Part shown: in pieces, positions 23,125 to 34,460 of the stretch
How positions within the stretch are numbered: position 1 is the first letter of the stretch
Layout of the letters: every line of letters begins with the position of its first letter
Source of the DNA: Hemileia vastatrix
Taxonomy: Eukaryota > Basidiomycota > Pucciniomycetes > Pucciniales > Zaghouaniaceae
Direction of reading: 5' to 3'
NCBI GenBank assembly: GCA_030280995.1
Contig: JASXTE010000004.1
Span: forward strand, 38,744,797 to 38,808,796
DNA length: 64,000 nt
The notes under the pieces: generated by a model
What the model was told of the DNA's origin: nothing
The model's database searches: none
Seen by the model: the letters and a program-made list of their open reading frames with translations, nothing else
Program-made: the position numbers and the translations under genes

Positions 23125-23756
23125 AAAAAATTAAATGTCAATAAAATTTCAACTCAATTTTTTTTAAAAAAAAATCTCACCTTATTTTTCAAATAAAAAA
23201 ACTGTTTTTTATTTAAAAATTAAAATAGAAAAAAAAACAAAAAAAAAAATAACAAAAAACAAAAAATGAGTAAAAAATTTTCCAAAAAAAAATTTTATTA
23301 AAAAAAAAACCTGAGGTTTTATTTTTAAAAAGAAAATAAAAGCAAAATCCTTAAAAAAAAAAAAATTTATCCAAAAAAAAAAATTTCAGTAAAAATTAAA
23401 TCACAAAAAAAAAAAATTAAAAAAAAAATTAAAAAAAAAATTAAAAGTGAACCTGAAGATTGGTTATTAAAAACCTTCTCACAAGATCCTGAAAAAAAAA
23501 AAAAAAATCAGTAAAATCAAAATCAAAAATAAAAAAATTATTTAAATAAAATCAAAATCACAAAAATTAATTATAGAAAAATTAAATATAAAATTATAAA
23601 CCTTTTTTGTATTGTAAATAAGAGGGACAGTCCTTATCAGCAAAAAAATATTTTTTTTTTCTATATTACTGCAAAAAAAATAAAAAAAAAAATCAAAATT
23701 ACAAACAAAAATTTGTTAGTATCTTTATTTGAAAGTTAGTAACCCATCTTTATCTC
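23125..23756. other. poly-A rich spacer
   Basis: Long A-runs with scattered T, upstream of the Tet-like start on its 5' side. No gene is seen. Promoter elements cannot be told apart in such low complexity. Confidence 0.6.
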
Positions 23757-24600
23757 CCATTAAAGTCCCCTTTTCCCCCTCAAATGCTCTCCTTGCCTGC
23801 CTCAAAATCCCCCTGAAATACCCCCCTTTCACCCCTCTTTAGGTCCCTCATCACCCTTCTTTCCCCACTCATTAGCTGCCTCAAACCCCCCCCCCCCATT
23901 CCCCCCTCTTTAGCTCCCTCAAACCCCCCATTCCCCTCACCTTAGGCGCCTCAAACCCCCCCCATTCCCCCCTCTTTAGCTCCCTCAAACCCCCCCATTC
24001 CCCTCACCTTAGGCGCCTCAAACCCCCCCCATTCCCCTCTCCTTAGGCGCCTCAAACCCCCACCCTTCCCCTCTCCTTAGGCACCTCAAACCCCCCCCAT
24101 TCCCCTCTCCTTAGGTACCTCAAACCCCCCCCTTCCAATCTCCTTACCCCCTCCCAAACCCTTTCCCCAACACCCACCCCCCCCCCCCTGTTTATTAACG
24201 AACGATCTATAACGATCGTTCGTTAATAAACTGGGGGGGGGGGGGTAGAGGAGGATATAATGTGATTAGGTAGGGGGGGAAGGGGGGGTGTTTGAGGCGC
24301 CTAAAGAGAGGGAAAGGGGGGGTTTGATGTGGGTAAAGAGAGGTGAAGGGGGGGGGGGGGGTTTGAGGCGCCAAAAGAGAGGTGAAGGGGGGGTTTGAGG
24401 GACATAAAGAGAGGGGAAGGGGGGTGTATTGAAGCACCTAAAAAGAGGGGAAAGGGGGTGATGAGGGACCTAAAGAGGGGGGAAAGGGGGGATTTGAGGC
24501 AGCTAAAAAGGGGGTAAAAAGGGGGTCAGAGACAGGTAAAGAGAGGGAAAAAGGGGGGCCTTGAGGATGATAAAGAGAGGTGAAGGAGAGAAAAAAAAAC
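23757..24600. repeat. large C-rich/G-rich inverted minisatellite with a palindromic centre
   Basis: The left half (23757-24189) is a run of units such as CTCCTTAGGCGCCTCAAAC followed by C-tracts. The right half (24231-24600) is the reverse complement type (GTTTGAGGCGCC then AAAGAGAGG with G-tracts). The centre is a hairpin with arms TTTATTAACGAACGATC (24191-24207) and GATCGTTCGTTAATAAA (24214-24230). The G-tracts could form quadruplexes and the whole could extrude as a cruciform. Proline-rich frames here are artefacts. Confidence 0.85.
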
Positions 24601-24702
24601 AAAAAAATAAAAAGATAAAAAAGAGAAAAAAGCAAAACAAAAATTAGTTTACCCTAGAACAAAAATAATAGAAGCACTTACAAAAAAAACAAAAAAAAAG
24701 CA

Positions 24703-24733
<31 letters not shown>

Positions 24734-25083
24734 AATCATGATTAGCAAATAAAAAACCATGAAAAAAGAAAAAAAATGACCTACCTGGTGAGCTGAGTTG
24801 AGAAAATAAATGCAACCAAAATATTTGAGGGATGTTTGAGGAGAATAGGAAAAGGATATGAGTGATGAATGAAAAAAAAAATCACTGACAAAATATGCGA
24901 TATAAGAAAATATGCGATTTTATGTTGAGGAAGTGAAAGAAAACCAATGAGCCATCCAAAAAAAAGATATTCACCGTAAATTCAAAAAAAAAAATGAATA
25001 TGCAACAAACCAAAATACAAAACCAAGTGATTAAAGTACACAAAGAGGACAATTGGAAAGTATGAAAACATAAAAATTAAAAA
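24601..25083. other. A-rich spacer 3' of the transposase gene
   Basis: Repeated AAAAAAAGC units (24690-24730) and A-rich sequence with no open frame. It probably holds the transposase 3' UTR near 25083. Confidence 0.6.
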
Positions 25084-26394
25084 TTAAAAGGGTGAAGAGA
25101 AATGTTGAAGAGTAATTGGCATTATAATGGGGCGTATGCCGGTTGATTGAATGATTTGTGAATCAAGGGAGGGGAGTGCCAGTGGTGGTTCAGGATCCTC
25201 TTCTTCATAAAGATCATTCCACTCATCCTTTAAATCAGCTAGAATATTGTGGAGTATTACGCAAGTCAAGATCCAATGATTTGCAGTTTTGATCTCCAAT
25301 TTTTTTTGAAATTGGATTCTGAGCTCCCGAAGACTAGAAAATCGTCCCTTTAAAATACCTATAGCATGTTCAATTCGTACTCTTGATTGTGCAAGGTGAT
25401 AATTAAATTTAGTTTTGGGGTCATTTTCTGAAGTTGCACCACGGAAAGCAGGTATAATGTACTTTCCACTTGCATATGCTGAGTCTGCAAGGAGGTACTG
25501 AGATTCGTCAAAGTATGATTCAGGGGATTGAGAAATCCTCATTCTTTGGAAGACGGAAGAGTCATGACATGATCCAGGGCAGCCACTGTGAAAAGCAATA
25601 AATTTTTTATTGACATCGCATACAAGTTGAACGGCAATAGAGTATCTAGAAAGAAGATTAAAAGTTAGATTGTGAAAGATGAGAACTTGGAGAAGATTTT
25701 GAAGAAACCTTTTTTTGCGATCAAAATAATGGTTGCCATCATGAGCAGGCTTTTGACTCAAAGGGATGGTTGTGCCATCAACAAAACCTATACAGCCAGG
25801 GAAACCTTCAGCTTGCATTACTTGAGAGGATTCAAGTCGCTGTTCTGGAGTTGGCCAAGCAAGAGTTTGAGACTTGAGGGAAAGGATAGAAATCATACAG
25901 CGCTTGGTGTATAATATCACGGTACCATATCCTATGTTAAAGAGATTATCCAAACGTCTTACGGCAGCACCATTTCCATTTGAGCCAAAGCGACATAGAG
26001 CAACAGCAAGTTGGATGGCAGGATTACGCTGTTTGTTATGAGAATTGTTATGGAAGATAGGATGATTGGAGATGAGTTGATAAAGTTTGAAGAAAGAATC
26101 GGGAGAAGTTCTAAAAAGTTGTGTGAAGTTTAAATGAGGAATGTTGAGAATGGAGGCCAGATCATATCGGGGATCATGATAAAGATTTGGCCCCCTGGTG
26201 ATGATGTAACGCTTTTTGGAAAGAAAACACATATAAGCTAAAGCATCTTCCAAATCAGAGTCAGATTTATAGTAAAGAACTAAAAGAAAAGTGATAGCAT
26301 TCATTGTTGAGTGAAGTAGATTCCTAGTAGAGAGGTGTTTCATTGTTGCCGGTGGAAGGGTTATGTGATGAGGGAAGTGGGAATTCACCGCCAA
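25084..26394 (-). CDS. PIF/Harbinger-type DDE transposase
   Basis: The ATG is at 26394. The frame stays open for 436 codons, but residues 230-250 look like a 63-base intron (25708-25646, GTTTCT...CTAAC...TCTAG). Splicing gives 415 residues and restores the usual ...DRKKRYSIAVQLVCD join. The DDE_Tnp_4-type catalytic set is visible: Asp206 in GFVDGTTI, a second Asp in LLADSAYA (304 unspliced, 283 spliced), and Glu in RVRIEHAIGILKGRF (342 / 321). The N-terminal part has the family helix-turn-helix-like NPAIQLAVALCRFGSNGN region. It would cut the element ends together with the Myb-like partner. No premature stop is found. It is transcribed toward the Tet-like gene's 5' side, in the same direction. 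Confidence 0.93.
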   Translation of the reverse strand: MAVNSHFPHHITLPPATMKHLSTRNLLHSTMNAITFLLVLYYKSDSDLEDALAYMCFLSKKRYIITRGPNLYHDPRYDLASILNIPHLNFTQLFRTSPDSFFKLYQLISNHPIFHNNSHNKQRNPAIQLAVALCRFGSNGNGAAVRRLDNLFNIGYGTVILYTKRCMISILSLKSQTLAWPTPEQRLESSQVMQAEGFPGCIGFVDGTTIPLSQKPAHDGNHYFDRKKRFLQNLLQVLIFHNLTFNLLSRYSIAVQLVCDVNKKFIAFHSGCPGSCHDSSVFQRMRISQSPESYFDESQYLLADSAYASGKYIIPAFRGATSENDPKTKFNYHLAQSRVRIEHAIGILKGRFSSLRELRIQFQKKLEIKTANHWILTCVILHNILADLKDEWNDLYEEEDPEPPLALPSLDSQIIQSTGIRPIIMPITLQHFSSPF

Positions 26395-26654
26395 ATGTGC
26401 AGTTGGGGTGTGTAGATAGAAAAAAAACTTAAGTGTTCGCCACCAAAATTAAGTAGCATAGAGTGAGGAAATACTTAAGGATGGCATCAGCAATTATAAG
26501 TCATGTGACTTTCTTATAAATCCATCATGGATGAGATGAGTTTGGGATCAGGAATTAGGAATGGAAATTGGGGTATAAGAGGCGGGATAATGCATTATCG
26601 TGGATTTCTTATCCACTAGCCCTGGGGCTAGTGGATAAGAATCTTCCGCAATTA

Positions 26655-26722
26655 ATAATGTCTGATCCCGGGAAAAAAAATTCCTGATCCCTAATTGCGG
26701 ATCCCTGAACATTGATACCCCC
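26655..26722. repeat. Harbinger right terminal inverted repeat
   Basis: It ends AACATTGATACCCCC, the complement of the left end, after CTAATTGCGGATCC. TA follows directly. The MITE at 62806-63003 has the same kind of end (TTTGATACCCCC then TAA). Confidence 0.8.
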
Positions 26723-27471
26723 TAATTATAACCTTTAAAACTATAATAAAAAATCTAGAAAAATTACACATGATAGAACCACTTTCCCTTTACATTTCCA
26801 ACTAATTTTCGTAGCCTGCGCAGCTCTAATCACCCCGTGAAAATTCATCAAAGTTAAGTATTTTTCTAAAAACATAAATATTTCTATAAAACTTTAAAAT
26901 TCATTTAAAAATATAAGAAAAATAGTAAAAATTCTGGGAAAATTTCCCAAGGTTCTTGTGTGACTCGACTTGATACTTATAATTTTTTCAGACCGTAAAA
27001 ATAAGTTTTCTCAGTAAAATAAATTGTTTTTGCGTAGGCATTCGCTTTTGACCGATTTCTTCATATTTAAAACTCAAATAAATTAAATAAAACCCTTTTA
27101 TAAAAAATAATAGCGCCAATCTTGCACACCGTAGTAACTCCATTTACGTATTTAGGTGCCATACTAAACTTTAGGCTACCACAACGTCACCCGGCTCCAG
27201 CGGAAAAATTCAAATTTCTGGCAAGGACCTCATGTGGCCGTGCTTTGGACACAAAAATACTCCATCAATTTTCAAGCCGTGCATGCTTGGGAATATTTCC
27301 GTGTAACGATTCCACCATCCGCTTTGGGGTGTGGAGGCGTGGGAGTTCAAGTAGGGCAGTTCAACATAATACAAGAAAAAATAATAAGTAATAAATGAAG
27401 GAGTCAGAGAAAGTAGTGTGGGAAGAATATGTCTCACGCTCAACGGAGCTCACGTTTTATACCCAGGCATC
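26723..27471. other. chromovirus 3' remainder between Harbinger and LTR2
   Basis: This continues the chromovirus sequence broken at 19078. A higher-GC stretch around 27120-27380 is open for 89 codons on the plus strand, but it has no recognisable domain. A short purine-rich piece (GGAGTCAGAGAAAG) lies about 75 bases before the LTR. No clean polypurine tract touches it. Confidence 0.5.
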
Positions 27472-28279
27472 TGTCATGCACCACATGACACTTGAGGCAA
27501 AATTAGCTCATTAAATCAATAATACAGAGGTCTAAATCCATACTCAAAGCGCAGAAAACAATTCTACATAGCAACTGCAACTTTCCTTTGTGTACTCACT
27601 ATTCAACCGCGCTAATCTAAACTTTAAATCTAAATTAGTCAATTTCTCAATAGTGTGTTTATTCTTTTCTTCAATAAGTGATGCACAGCGCAATAGTTAA
27701 TGTAATATTCCTCAAAAGGTTTATTAAGTATCTGTGGGTTATTAGCAGGGATAGTGAGCATGGAGGGGATGTTTAGTGGAGGATTAAAGGGTTAATGGAT
27801 GTTAGTGAGGAGAGTCCAGGTGTAACGGGTGTATTTTTGATGGTCTGTGGTGTGCGGAATGATGGATGGATATAAAGTCAATGCAAGGAGGAGTAATGGA
27901 TATAAAAGGGGTTGGATTTTGGTTCGATATTTCTTTAGAATGAAATTATAAAATGTATATATAGTTAATAGTGGTAAAGCTTCAGTTTAAATCATTATTA
28001 TTGTACATTTCCTTATTTTCTCAAGTAATAATTTCTAAAACTTAAATCTTTGATTATTGAGTTACCAACCCTTCATGAGATCTTAAGAATATCAATATTA
28101 CCTCTAAATTATATTAGAATTCTTATTGAACTTATTCTGAAGCAGTAGCTCTTCCTTTGAGTCATCTTCTAATCACTTCCTCGAACATTTCCTCTGTGCT
28201 TCGAAGAAGTTTCTAAACTACTCCCTCCATCTCACTTCCAGGAGCACCCTTGACCTTGTGCATAGGTTGTCTGGTGACA
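27472..28279 (+). repeat. chromovirus 3' LTR (808 bp)
   Basis: It starts TGTCATGCACCACATGACA and ends TTGTCTGGTGACA, the same length as the 5' LTR with scattered substitutions. The right flank GAACC (28280-28284) matches the left flank at 13972-13976. Confidence 0.93.
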
Positions 28280-30240
28280 GAACCTGACTTTTTAGATCCT
28301 ACTTGTTTCAGCACTTGTGAATTCCAGTAGGGTTTTTTTGTTTTCTCAATCACATTCCACACTGCCTCTAGATCAGTGGCTGACAATTGTGGATTTCTAG
28401 TTCTTTTGCTTTCTTTCTCTTTGCCCTTCTTTTTATTGTCCTTACTTCTAATAGTCTCAAGAGATGAATTAGATCTTTCAATTTCAGATTTGCTAATACT
28501 CATTTTCCTTAAGTTATAGGTCGAATTTCCACTTCCACTTCCAGAAGTATGTTCTGAGCCAAACTCTAAGGTTTGAAAGTGATGCTCCGAACTTGATTAC
28601 TCTGTCCTGCTGTTTGATCCTTCTGATTCAGCTCCTCTACTATCCATTCTAAGATATTTTTGTAACAGTCTTGTTGTACTTGTATATTGTAGTCTTTTAC
28701 GCCATCCCTTTGGTTCATTATTATCAGCATCACTGCTGATCAAGCTGCTTATACTTTTTTTATATTTCTTATTTAGAAATATATCAGAACATGCATCATC
28801 ATTGTCTCTTCTTACATGCCAATTTTTTTCCTTTGTCAGTTTTTTCTCTAGGTCAATTGCTGCATTTTGTATTAGATAAAAATTTAGACTGTGATCTTTA
28901 AGATTTCCAAGCATGTGTGAATGCATCAATTCAATTGAGAAGTATTCTTTAGGATGCAAATATACAAGTTTATTCAGCTTGCTCCATTGAAGCCCATGAC
29001 TCCAAAAAATAGATACCTGCTCCCAATGTGACTGACACTTTTTCCACTTCTTTTCCCAGTGCATATTATCCTCATGAGTACATAAGGAAAATTTTATAAC
29101 TTGATGCTCACAAATTTTGTCGTTTGAAATATGAAAGACAGAGAAGAACTTAGTGGCTGAGTGACTTTCAAAACCAGAAATCTTTTGTATTGCAGAAATG
29201 TCTCCTATTAAAGAGAATAATGAAGCCCTTATTTTTTGGCCTCATGGATAGTGAGGTGTTTTTTCAATAAATATAACATCCCATAGAGTCTTCAGTTCAT
29301 CGACAAGAGGCTTCAGAAGATGATTTATTTGTTCACTCATTGGCTCATTTGGACCAGGAATAATAGCATACAAAAATAGATTTTTGGTTTTGTATTGATC
29401 TTCAGGAGGCAAGTTCATACACACCAACAAGATATTACACACAGATCTCTGATGACCTACAATATGATTTTTACCTGGCCTAAACCAGTAAAAATATAAA
29501 GTAAACATTAAATTACCTTGTGTTTTTTATATCCATCAACACTTCTATTTTGAGTCGTAGAAATATCTGGAAAATTTTTCCATACAAAACCATCATATAC
29601 ATCTTTCATCACATCCCTTTCCATTTTTTCTAGAAAATAATTTTTTTAAATCAGCATCTCAAATTTGATTATTCAAAGCTTTCCTGAAAGCCAGTCAACC
29701 AAACTGTTGTGATGAAATGTTTTACAAGTATGGTAGATTTCTTTTTCTTGTTTGTACTTAGCCAAATACAAACTTTCATCACAATTTACAGTTTCTTCTC
29801 TCCATTCTAAATCTTTCAAATAGTGCTTTGAGGATGAATAAAAAGTTTGAGTACAATATAAGATTGATGGTTGGTATTTCAGGTTATACTCATTAAGAGC
29901 AAAGCAGTTAACACAACATGTCTTGGTGAAAAATAATGGATTGAGTCGCAATCAATTAAAACCTATCTCTATAGAAAGGGGAATCAGCCTGATTATTCTA
30001 CTAGTATCTAGTTTACCTATGTCACTAAGAAGTTTGAGTTTGTTTATTTTGTCACACAAAAATTGAGCACAGCCCTCTTTTCTTGAATGATGGATTAGAG
30101 AAAGTTTTGCTGCTTGCCACATTATCTTTTGGCTATAAAACTCTTCCAAATTCAATTCATTTGACTGCAGTAGAGATCCAATTGTATTGGAAACAGGCTT
30201 CACCTAAGTAAAGAAAAAAAATAGAGATTAATTGAAACAT
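28280..30240 (-). pseudogene. CACTA (tnp2-type) transposase, N-terminal and core part
   Basis: Minus-strand pieces in order: a zinc-finger-like CCVNCFALN with HHNSLVDWLSGKL (29951-29673); the core YFYWFRPGKNHIVGHQRSVCNI, CMNLPPEDQYKTKNLFLYAIIPGPNEP and INHLLKPLVDELKTLW (29508-29250); RASLFSLIGDISAIQKISGFESHSA (29220-29140); and GLQWSKLNKLVYLHP...MHSHMLGNLKDH (about 28980-28890). All match tnp2/Transposase_21 proteins of basidiomycete CACTA elements. A TGA stop between HYP and GQKIRAS, and another after IEIGFN, break the frame. The last exon runs into the chromovirus at 28280 and resumes at 13976. Confidence 0.85.
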
Positions 30241-31596
30241 AATTTCTCTTTATTTACCAAATATTTATGTCTTACAAGATCTTGGATGTTTAATCATAAG
30301 TTAGGTGAAGCTCTGGATGTACCAACCATCTGTGCTTTGTGATTTCTTTCCTCTTCATATTTGGAGTATGACTGAGATGTTTTTAAAGCTACACCAACTT
30401 CAAAGCTTCCCAATGAGGTCTTATGCTTTTTTTATGAACATCCAAGCTATTCACATTTACAAATGTGAAAAAATGGTGGCATTTTAAGACTTCTGGATAT
30501 AAGAAATATGTTACTGGATGGTAGCAATTAAACAAACTATTTATTTATTGTGAAACCCTTACTAAAATAAGCTTATTTTTATGTCTCAAGAAGTTTATCA
30601 ACAAGTTGGTTACCATGGATTTCTTCGAATTTTTGTTTCATGCATATCAATGATGCATTAAGTAGGTATCCATACTCTGAATTAGCAAAATGTTTCAGAC
30701 TTCCTACATTTTACAATATTGCATACATGTTTATCAAACAGCTTATTTTACACAAATCATAATACTATAAGAGAATACAAATTGATTGCATTTTTAAATA
30801 TAGGAGAAACTATGATATAACTTGAATCAAAATTATACCATTAAATTTATAATAATAAAGTTATTTAAGTGTTGTGATTTTTTTTCTACAATCATCTGCA
30901 TTAATAAAATTCTGCAAAGTAGCAGAAAGGTTTTCACTAATAATCACTATAAGATTTAAAAAAAATTATTATATTTATTTTTCACAATATAGAATTACAG
31001 TCTGAAAAATAAATATTTTTATAAAAAAGTATATTATTTTAAAGTTTTTAAAGCTAAGAGGTCATCAAAGTAAAGCTTACAGAATTCAAAAAAGAGAATT
31101 TTTACATTAAGGTTCTTATTCTAAACTCTGAAAAATTGATATGGTTTCAGATTAATCTTGGTCAAAAAACTATACACCTACTAATAATGTGTTAATATAA
31201 ATTTTTAAAATAAGTTTTTCAATAAAATCATCAAGCTCAAATAAGGTCATTATTTGCATTAAAATATTATCAAAATAACATGGAAAATGAAAATGATTCT
31301 GCATTATATTTTTACCCATTTATCATGAAATAATTTTCTATTACAGCTCAGTTATTTCCTTTTGAATTAATTATGAAGTTACATAGATATCCATATTTTA
31401 TAGAGAAAGATATTCATGATAAAGCTCATTTGTCCATCCACTCAACTCTTCATTATTAATTGTTTTCAAAATAAAAAAATTTTTAAAGTAGTGTTTTTGT
31501 TGCCATATCCTTTCAAAATTTTATATTTTCCTTCATTTTGCTTTTCATAATGTATATGATGAGCTCTAGTTGTTCATATTTTCCTCAGGGAAAATA
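30241..31596. other. AT-rich CACTA-1 interior without a gene
   Basis: No domain, clear repeat or splice-linked frame was seen. It may hold the transposase promoter just upstream of 30203. Confidence 0.5.
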
Positions 31597-32668
31597 CCTA
31601 CTAATACCCGTGTACTTAATAAAAGATTAAATGAGATACTCCCTCAATCAACTTCTCATATTTTCAGGTCTATTTACAATTTCTGTTGTGTTCTTTTGAA
31701 TATTTCACCTCAGTCTAATGAATGGAAGCTGAACCCCATGGAATAACTACACAGTTTTTCATTTTTCAATATAAGCTCTCTCAACATTGATATTAATTTG
31801 CCATATCCTCAACAAAATTACCACATTTTTGAAAAAAACCCTACTATATTCAATGATGCTTTTATCCACTTTCTTCATCAATGCAACTTTCACAGAAAAA
31901 TGTTTGCTTTGAATCTTGATTGGTTTCACGAGTGGAATCAAGTTTTGGAAAAAATCATAATTAAGCACTGGGATAAAGCTTTAGAAACTAATTATTTGGT
32001 TTCTTATTCAATGGACTCTACTCATATTTCCTACCTAAATCAAATGGGTGTTCTTCATTGATTTTTTATATATTATGCTGATAAATTAAGACTTGGAAAA
32101 TATTCTGATAGTTTCTGTGAAATAGTTAAAATAAGAAAATATAAATATAAAATAAAAAAGAAAGTAAGAACTAATATTTTTCTCTTATTTTTTCCACAAG
32201 ATTATATAATTTTGACAATCTTTTTCAGAATTCTTTTAACCAAACTCACCTTCTTAAACAACTTTCAAGTGGTGAAACCTATGGGAATCTTTTCAAAACC
32301 ATCAAATGTTTCTCAGACACCAAAGTTGATGATGAAGGTTCTTTGAAGTGGATTTCATTGCCATGGAGATCTGAAGAATTCTCAAGAATTTCACATAATC
32401 TTGACCATAAACAAATTAAATCCAAGAAAATTCCCCATATTCAGGAGAAATACTTAAGAACTTGGTGTTATATGATAGTTTAAATTTGGTATCCTCAATT
32501 GAGACTTACTTTAATTCTTTCCCAGTCCCCAGGGGTTTTCCAAGTGACTACTATTCTTCATTATATCTTGCTTCTCTTAATCCTCAACAATTAAGACTTC
32601 TTAATTGTCAAGCCCCAATAAAAATTTCCTACATACTTGAACAAATTTCAAATTCTAATGTGAGTTAG
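31597..32668 (+). pseudogene. decayed gene of unknown family, in at least two pieces
   Basis: Long plus-strand pieces read as protein-like sequence across several stops and a probable intron. The first contains VLNKRLNEILPQSTSHIF, NEWKLNPME and HIFEKNPTIFNDAFIHFLHQ. After about 160 AT-rich bases (probable intron near 32100-32220) comes QTHLLKQLSSGETYGNLFKT, KWISLPWRSEEFSRISHN and, in a shifted frame, FNSFPVPRGFPSDYYSSLYLASLNPQQLRLLNC to the stop at 32668. The composition is that of a real protein but I do not recognise it. It lies inside CACTA-1 and points toward the right end, opposite to the transposase. It could be an accessory CACTA gene or captured host sequence. Confidence 0.5.
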
Positions 32669-33795
32669 TTATGAATTCCCTAATTAATAATCTAGAAAAA
32701 TCATATTCCTTGTTTCCTATGTTTGGGACACTTAGCCTTAAAAAATTAGAATGGATAAATATTTTTAGCTATGATGCAACTTTATTTAAAGAAAATTTCA
32801 CCTACATTGATAGCTCAATATTTTTTCTTTGTATCTTATAAATTCTGAATTCAATACTTCTGCTTACAAAATACTTAAGTACATGAACTTCATTTTATGG
32901 CCAATTCTGTCAGGCTAAGGTCAAGTACAAGGACGTGAACTAGCTTGTATGGTCAGTTGTCTAGAAGATTTTAATGGTCCTATATGAATACTGTAATCTA
33001 AATCCAATAAGTAGTAAAATATAATCAAAATTAAAGGTCTTAGTAATATAACTCTCACTATTTTTATATATGGCTTACAATCTTTTTAGTTGGTAGAAAA
33101 ATAGATTTTATAATTCAGATACTATTCAAAAGTCTTATAAAAGTACTAATTGATATGTATTGTAATTTATTTGGTTATATTGGTAAATTGTAAATGATAA
33201 AGAATGCCGAAAACAAGACCAAAAACCCCCTCCTTTTATACACACTAAGTTCCCCAATAAACACCTTGATGTACCACCCAATACAATGTTAATGACGCCT
33301 TCAAACAAGTAATAGACCTCTCCATCAACGCCCCTAGTGACCAATAACATAATTAAACAAACAACAACCACTAAAATCCTATTAATAATAAGGGAGATCA
33401 ATCAAAATTAAAGAAAAGACAAAAAGAGAGTATATGCGTGGAAAACAATATTATAACAAGGTTAAAGGAGACTTTTTAAGGTTAATTATAGCTTAATAAT
33501 AAGGGGGATCTACAGTAGAAATGGAGGGGCTAATCCTGACATTATACTACGTAAAATTCCCATTCAAAAATAACCAAAATTGACTGAGAAACCACCCAAA
33601 AACTTAAAAAAGAGCATGAGATGTGGGGTAACTACATGCAGTCCTTGGCAGGCGCTTGCACGGGTAAATCCTTGACTAAAATTAGGCAAATTTAAGCGTG
33701 GTGATGAAATAAAGTGCCAAGAGTGAGGTTATTAATGAAATTAGTGCATATAAACAAGGTCAATGCATTATTAATTAAGCTAGGACACTAAATAA
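32669..33795. other. non-coding CACTA-1 interior
   Basis: AT-rich, with a slightly GC-richer segment around 33190-33720. No gene recognised. Confidence 0.5.
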
Positions 33796-34460
33796 GCGCC
33801 TGTCACCTATTTTAGTGTGTTTCCCCACAGTGGGCATATAATGTGGGATAATTATAGTGTGAAAAAGCTAACTTTGCTAAAAATGAAGCTATTCACACGG
33901 GAAAAAAGCAGGCAGTATGTAGCCAGTACACAGAAGCCATTTCTGGCATAAAAAACACCAAATTTGAAAAGTGTTATTTTTATGCATTTAAATAGCCAAA
34001 TCAATAGTTCTAAATGAGCCCAATTGATCTGTCAAAGCGCAATTCTGATATTCTCAATTTTATAGCGCATATAGTCAACTTTTAAGTGAAATAAAGCGCA
34101 TTTCTTGTTTTTTGTGTAAAACAATGAATATAACAGCTTTAAGTGTACTTAAAAATTATGTAGCCTTATACTTAAGGTTCTTAAGATTACCCTAACATAT
34201 TCCAACTTAATATTAAGTACATAAGACTTATAAAAGGTGGATATATGCGTGTATATAAGGTGTTATAATGGCATTTTATGTGTATTATCATAATTTTTAC
34301 TTATGTATACTGTTTGTGTACTCTCATTTATTGTTCCCATGTATAGTTCATGTGTTTAACATAACTTATAAGCACTTTTTACTCAGTCCTGGGGATATAC
34401 AGGCTGATACATTCTATACAGATGATCAACTTCTGGATTCCAATCAGGCTCCTGTTTCAA
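33796..34460. repeat. repeat R1, second copy (uninterrupted)
   Basis: It starts GCGCCTGTCACC and matches 6573-7117, then runs without a break into sequence matching 37470-37560 (ATGTGTTTA, ACTCAGTCCTGGG, GATCAACTTCT). At 34338-34340 it has a single CAT where the other copy holds CACTA-1 between two CATs. It is therefore a paralogous empty site. Confidence 0.85.

Larger units (their letters stand above)
19079..26722. mobile_element. PIF/Harbinger-like DNA transposon carrying a Tet-like oxygenase
   Basis: The ends are GGGGGTATCAATGTT and its complement AACATTGATACCCCC, with the similarity continuing through GATCCGCAATTA. The 7644-bp element holds a Myb/SANT-like gene (plus), a Tet-like 2OG-Fe(II) oxygenase gene (minus) and a DDE transposase gene (minus), in that order. 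It also has a tandem array and a large C/G-rich palindrome. It is flanked by TA on each side (CAATA before, TAATT after). No clean 3-bp TWA duplication typical of Harbinger is visible. All three genes read through after splicing. Confidence 0.85.
13977..28279 (+). mobile_element. chromovirus (Ty3/Gypsy with chromodomain), internally deleted, carrying a nested Harbinger element
   Basis: Two direct 808-bp LTRs (13977-14784, 27472-28279) flank RNase H, integrase and chromodomain remnants. GAACC lies immediately outside both LTRs (13972-13976, 28280-28284), a perfect 5-bp target duplication. Gag, protease and most of RT are missing: pol starts at RNase H right after LTR1. Subtracting the 7.6-kb Harbinger element leaves about 6.7 kb. 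It sits inside the CACTA-1 transposase gene. Confidence 0.93.

Noticed and set aside
24207..24635. Proline-rich secreted-looking proteins on the minus strand
   Set aside because: They are translations of G/C-rich minisatellite units, with no start context or homology.
28213..28503. A single 96-residue protein
   Set aside because: The frame joins the end of the chromovirus LTR to a CACTA transposase exon across the insertion junction.
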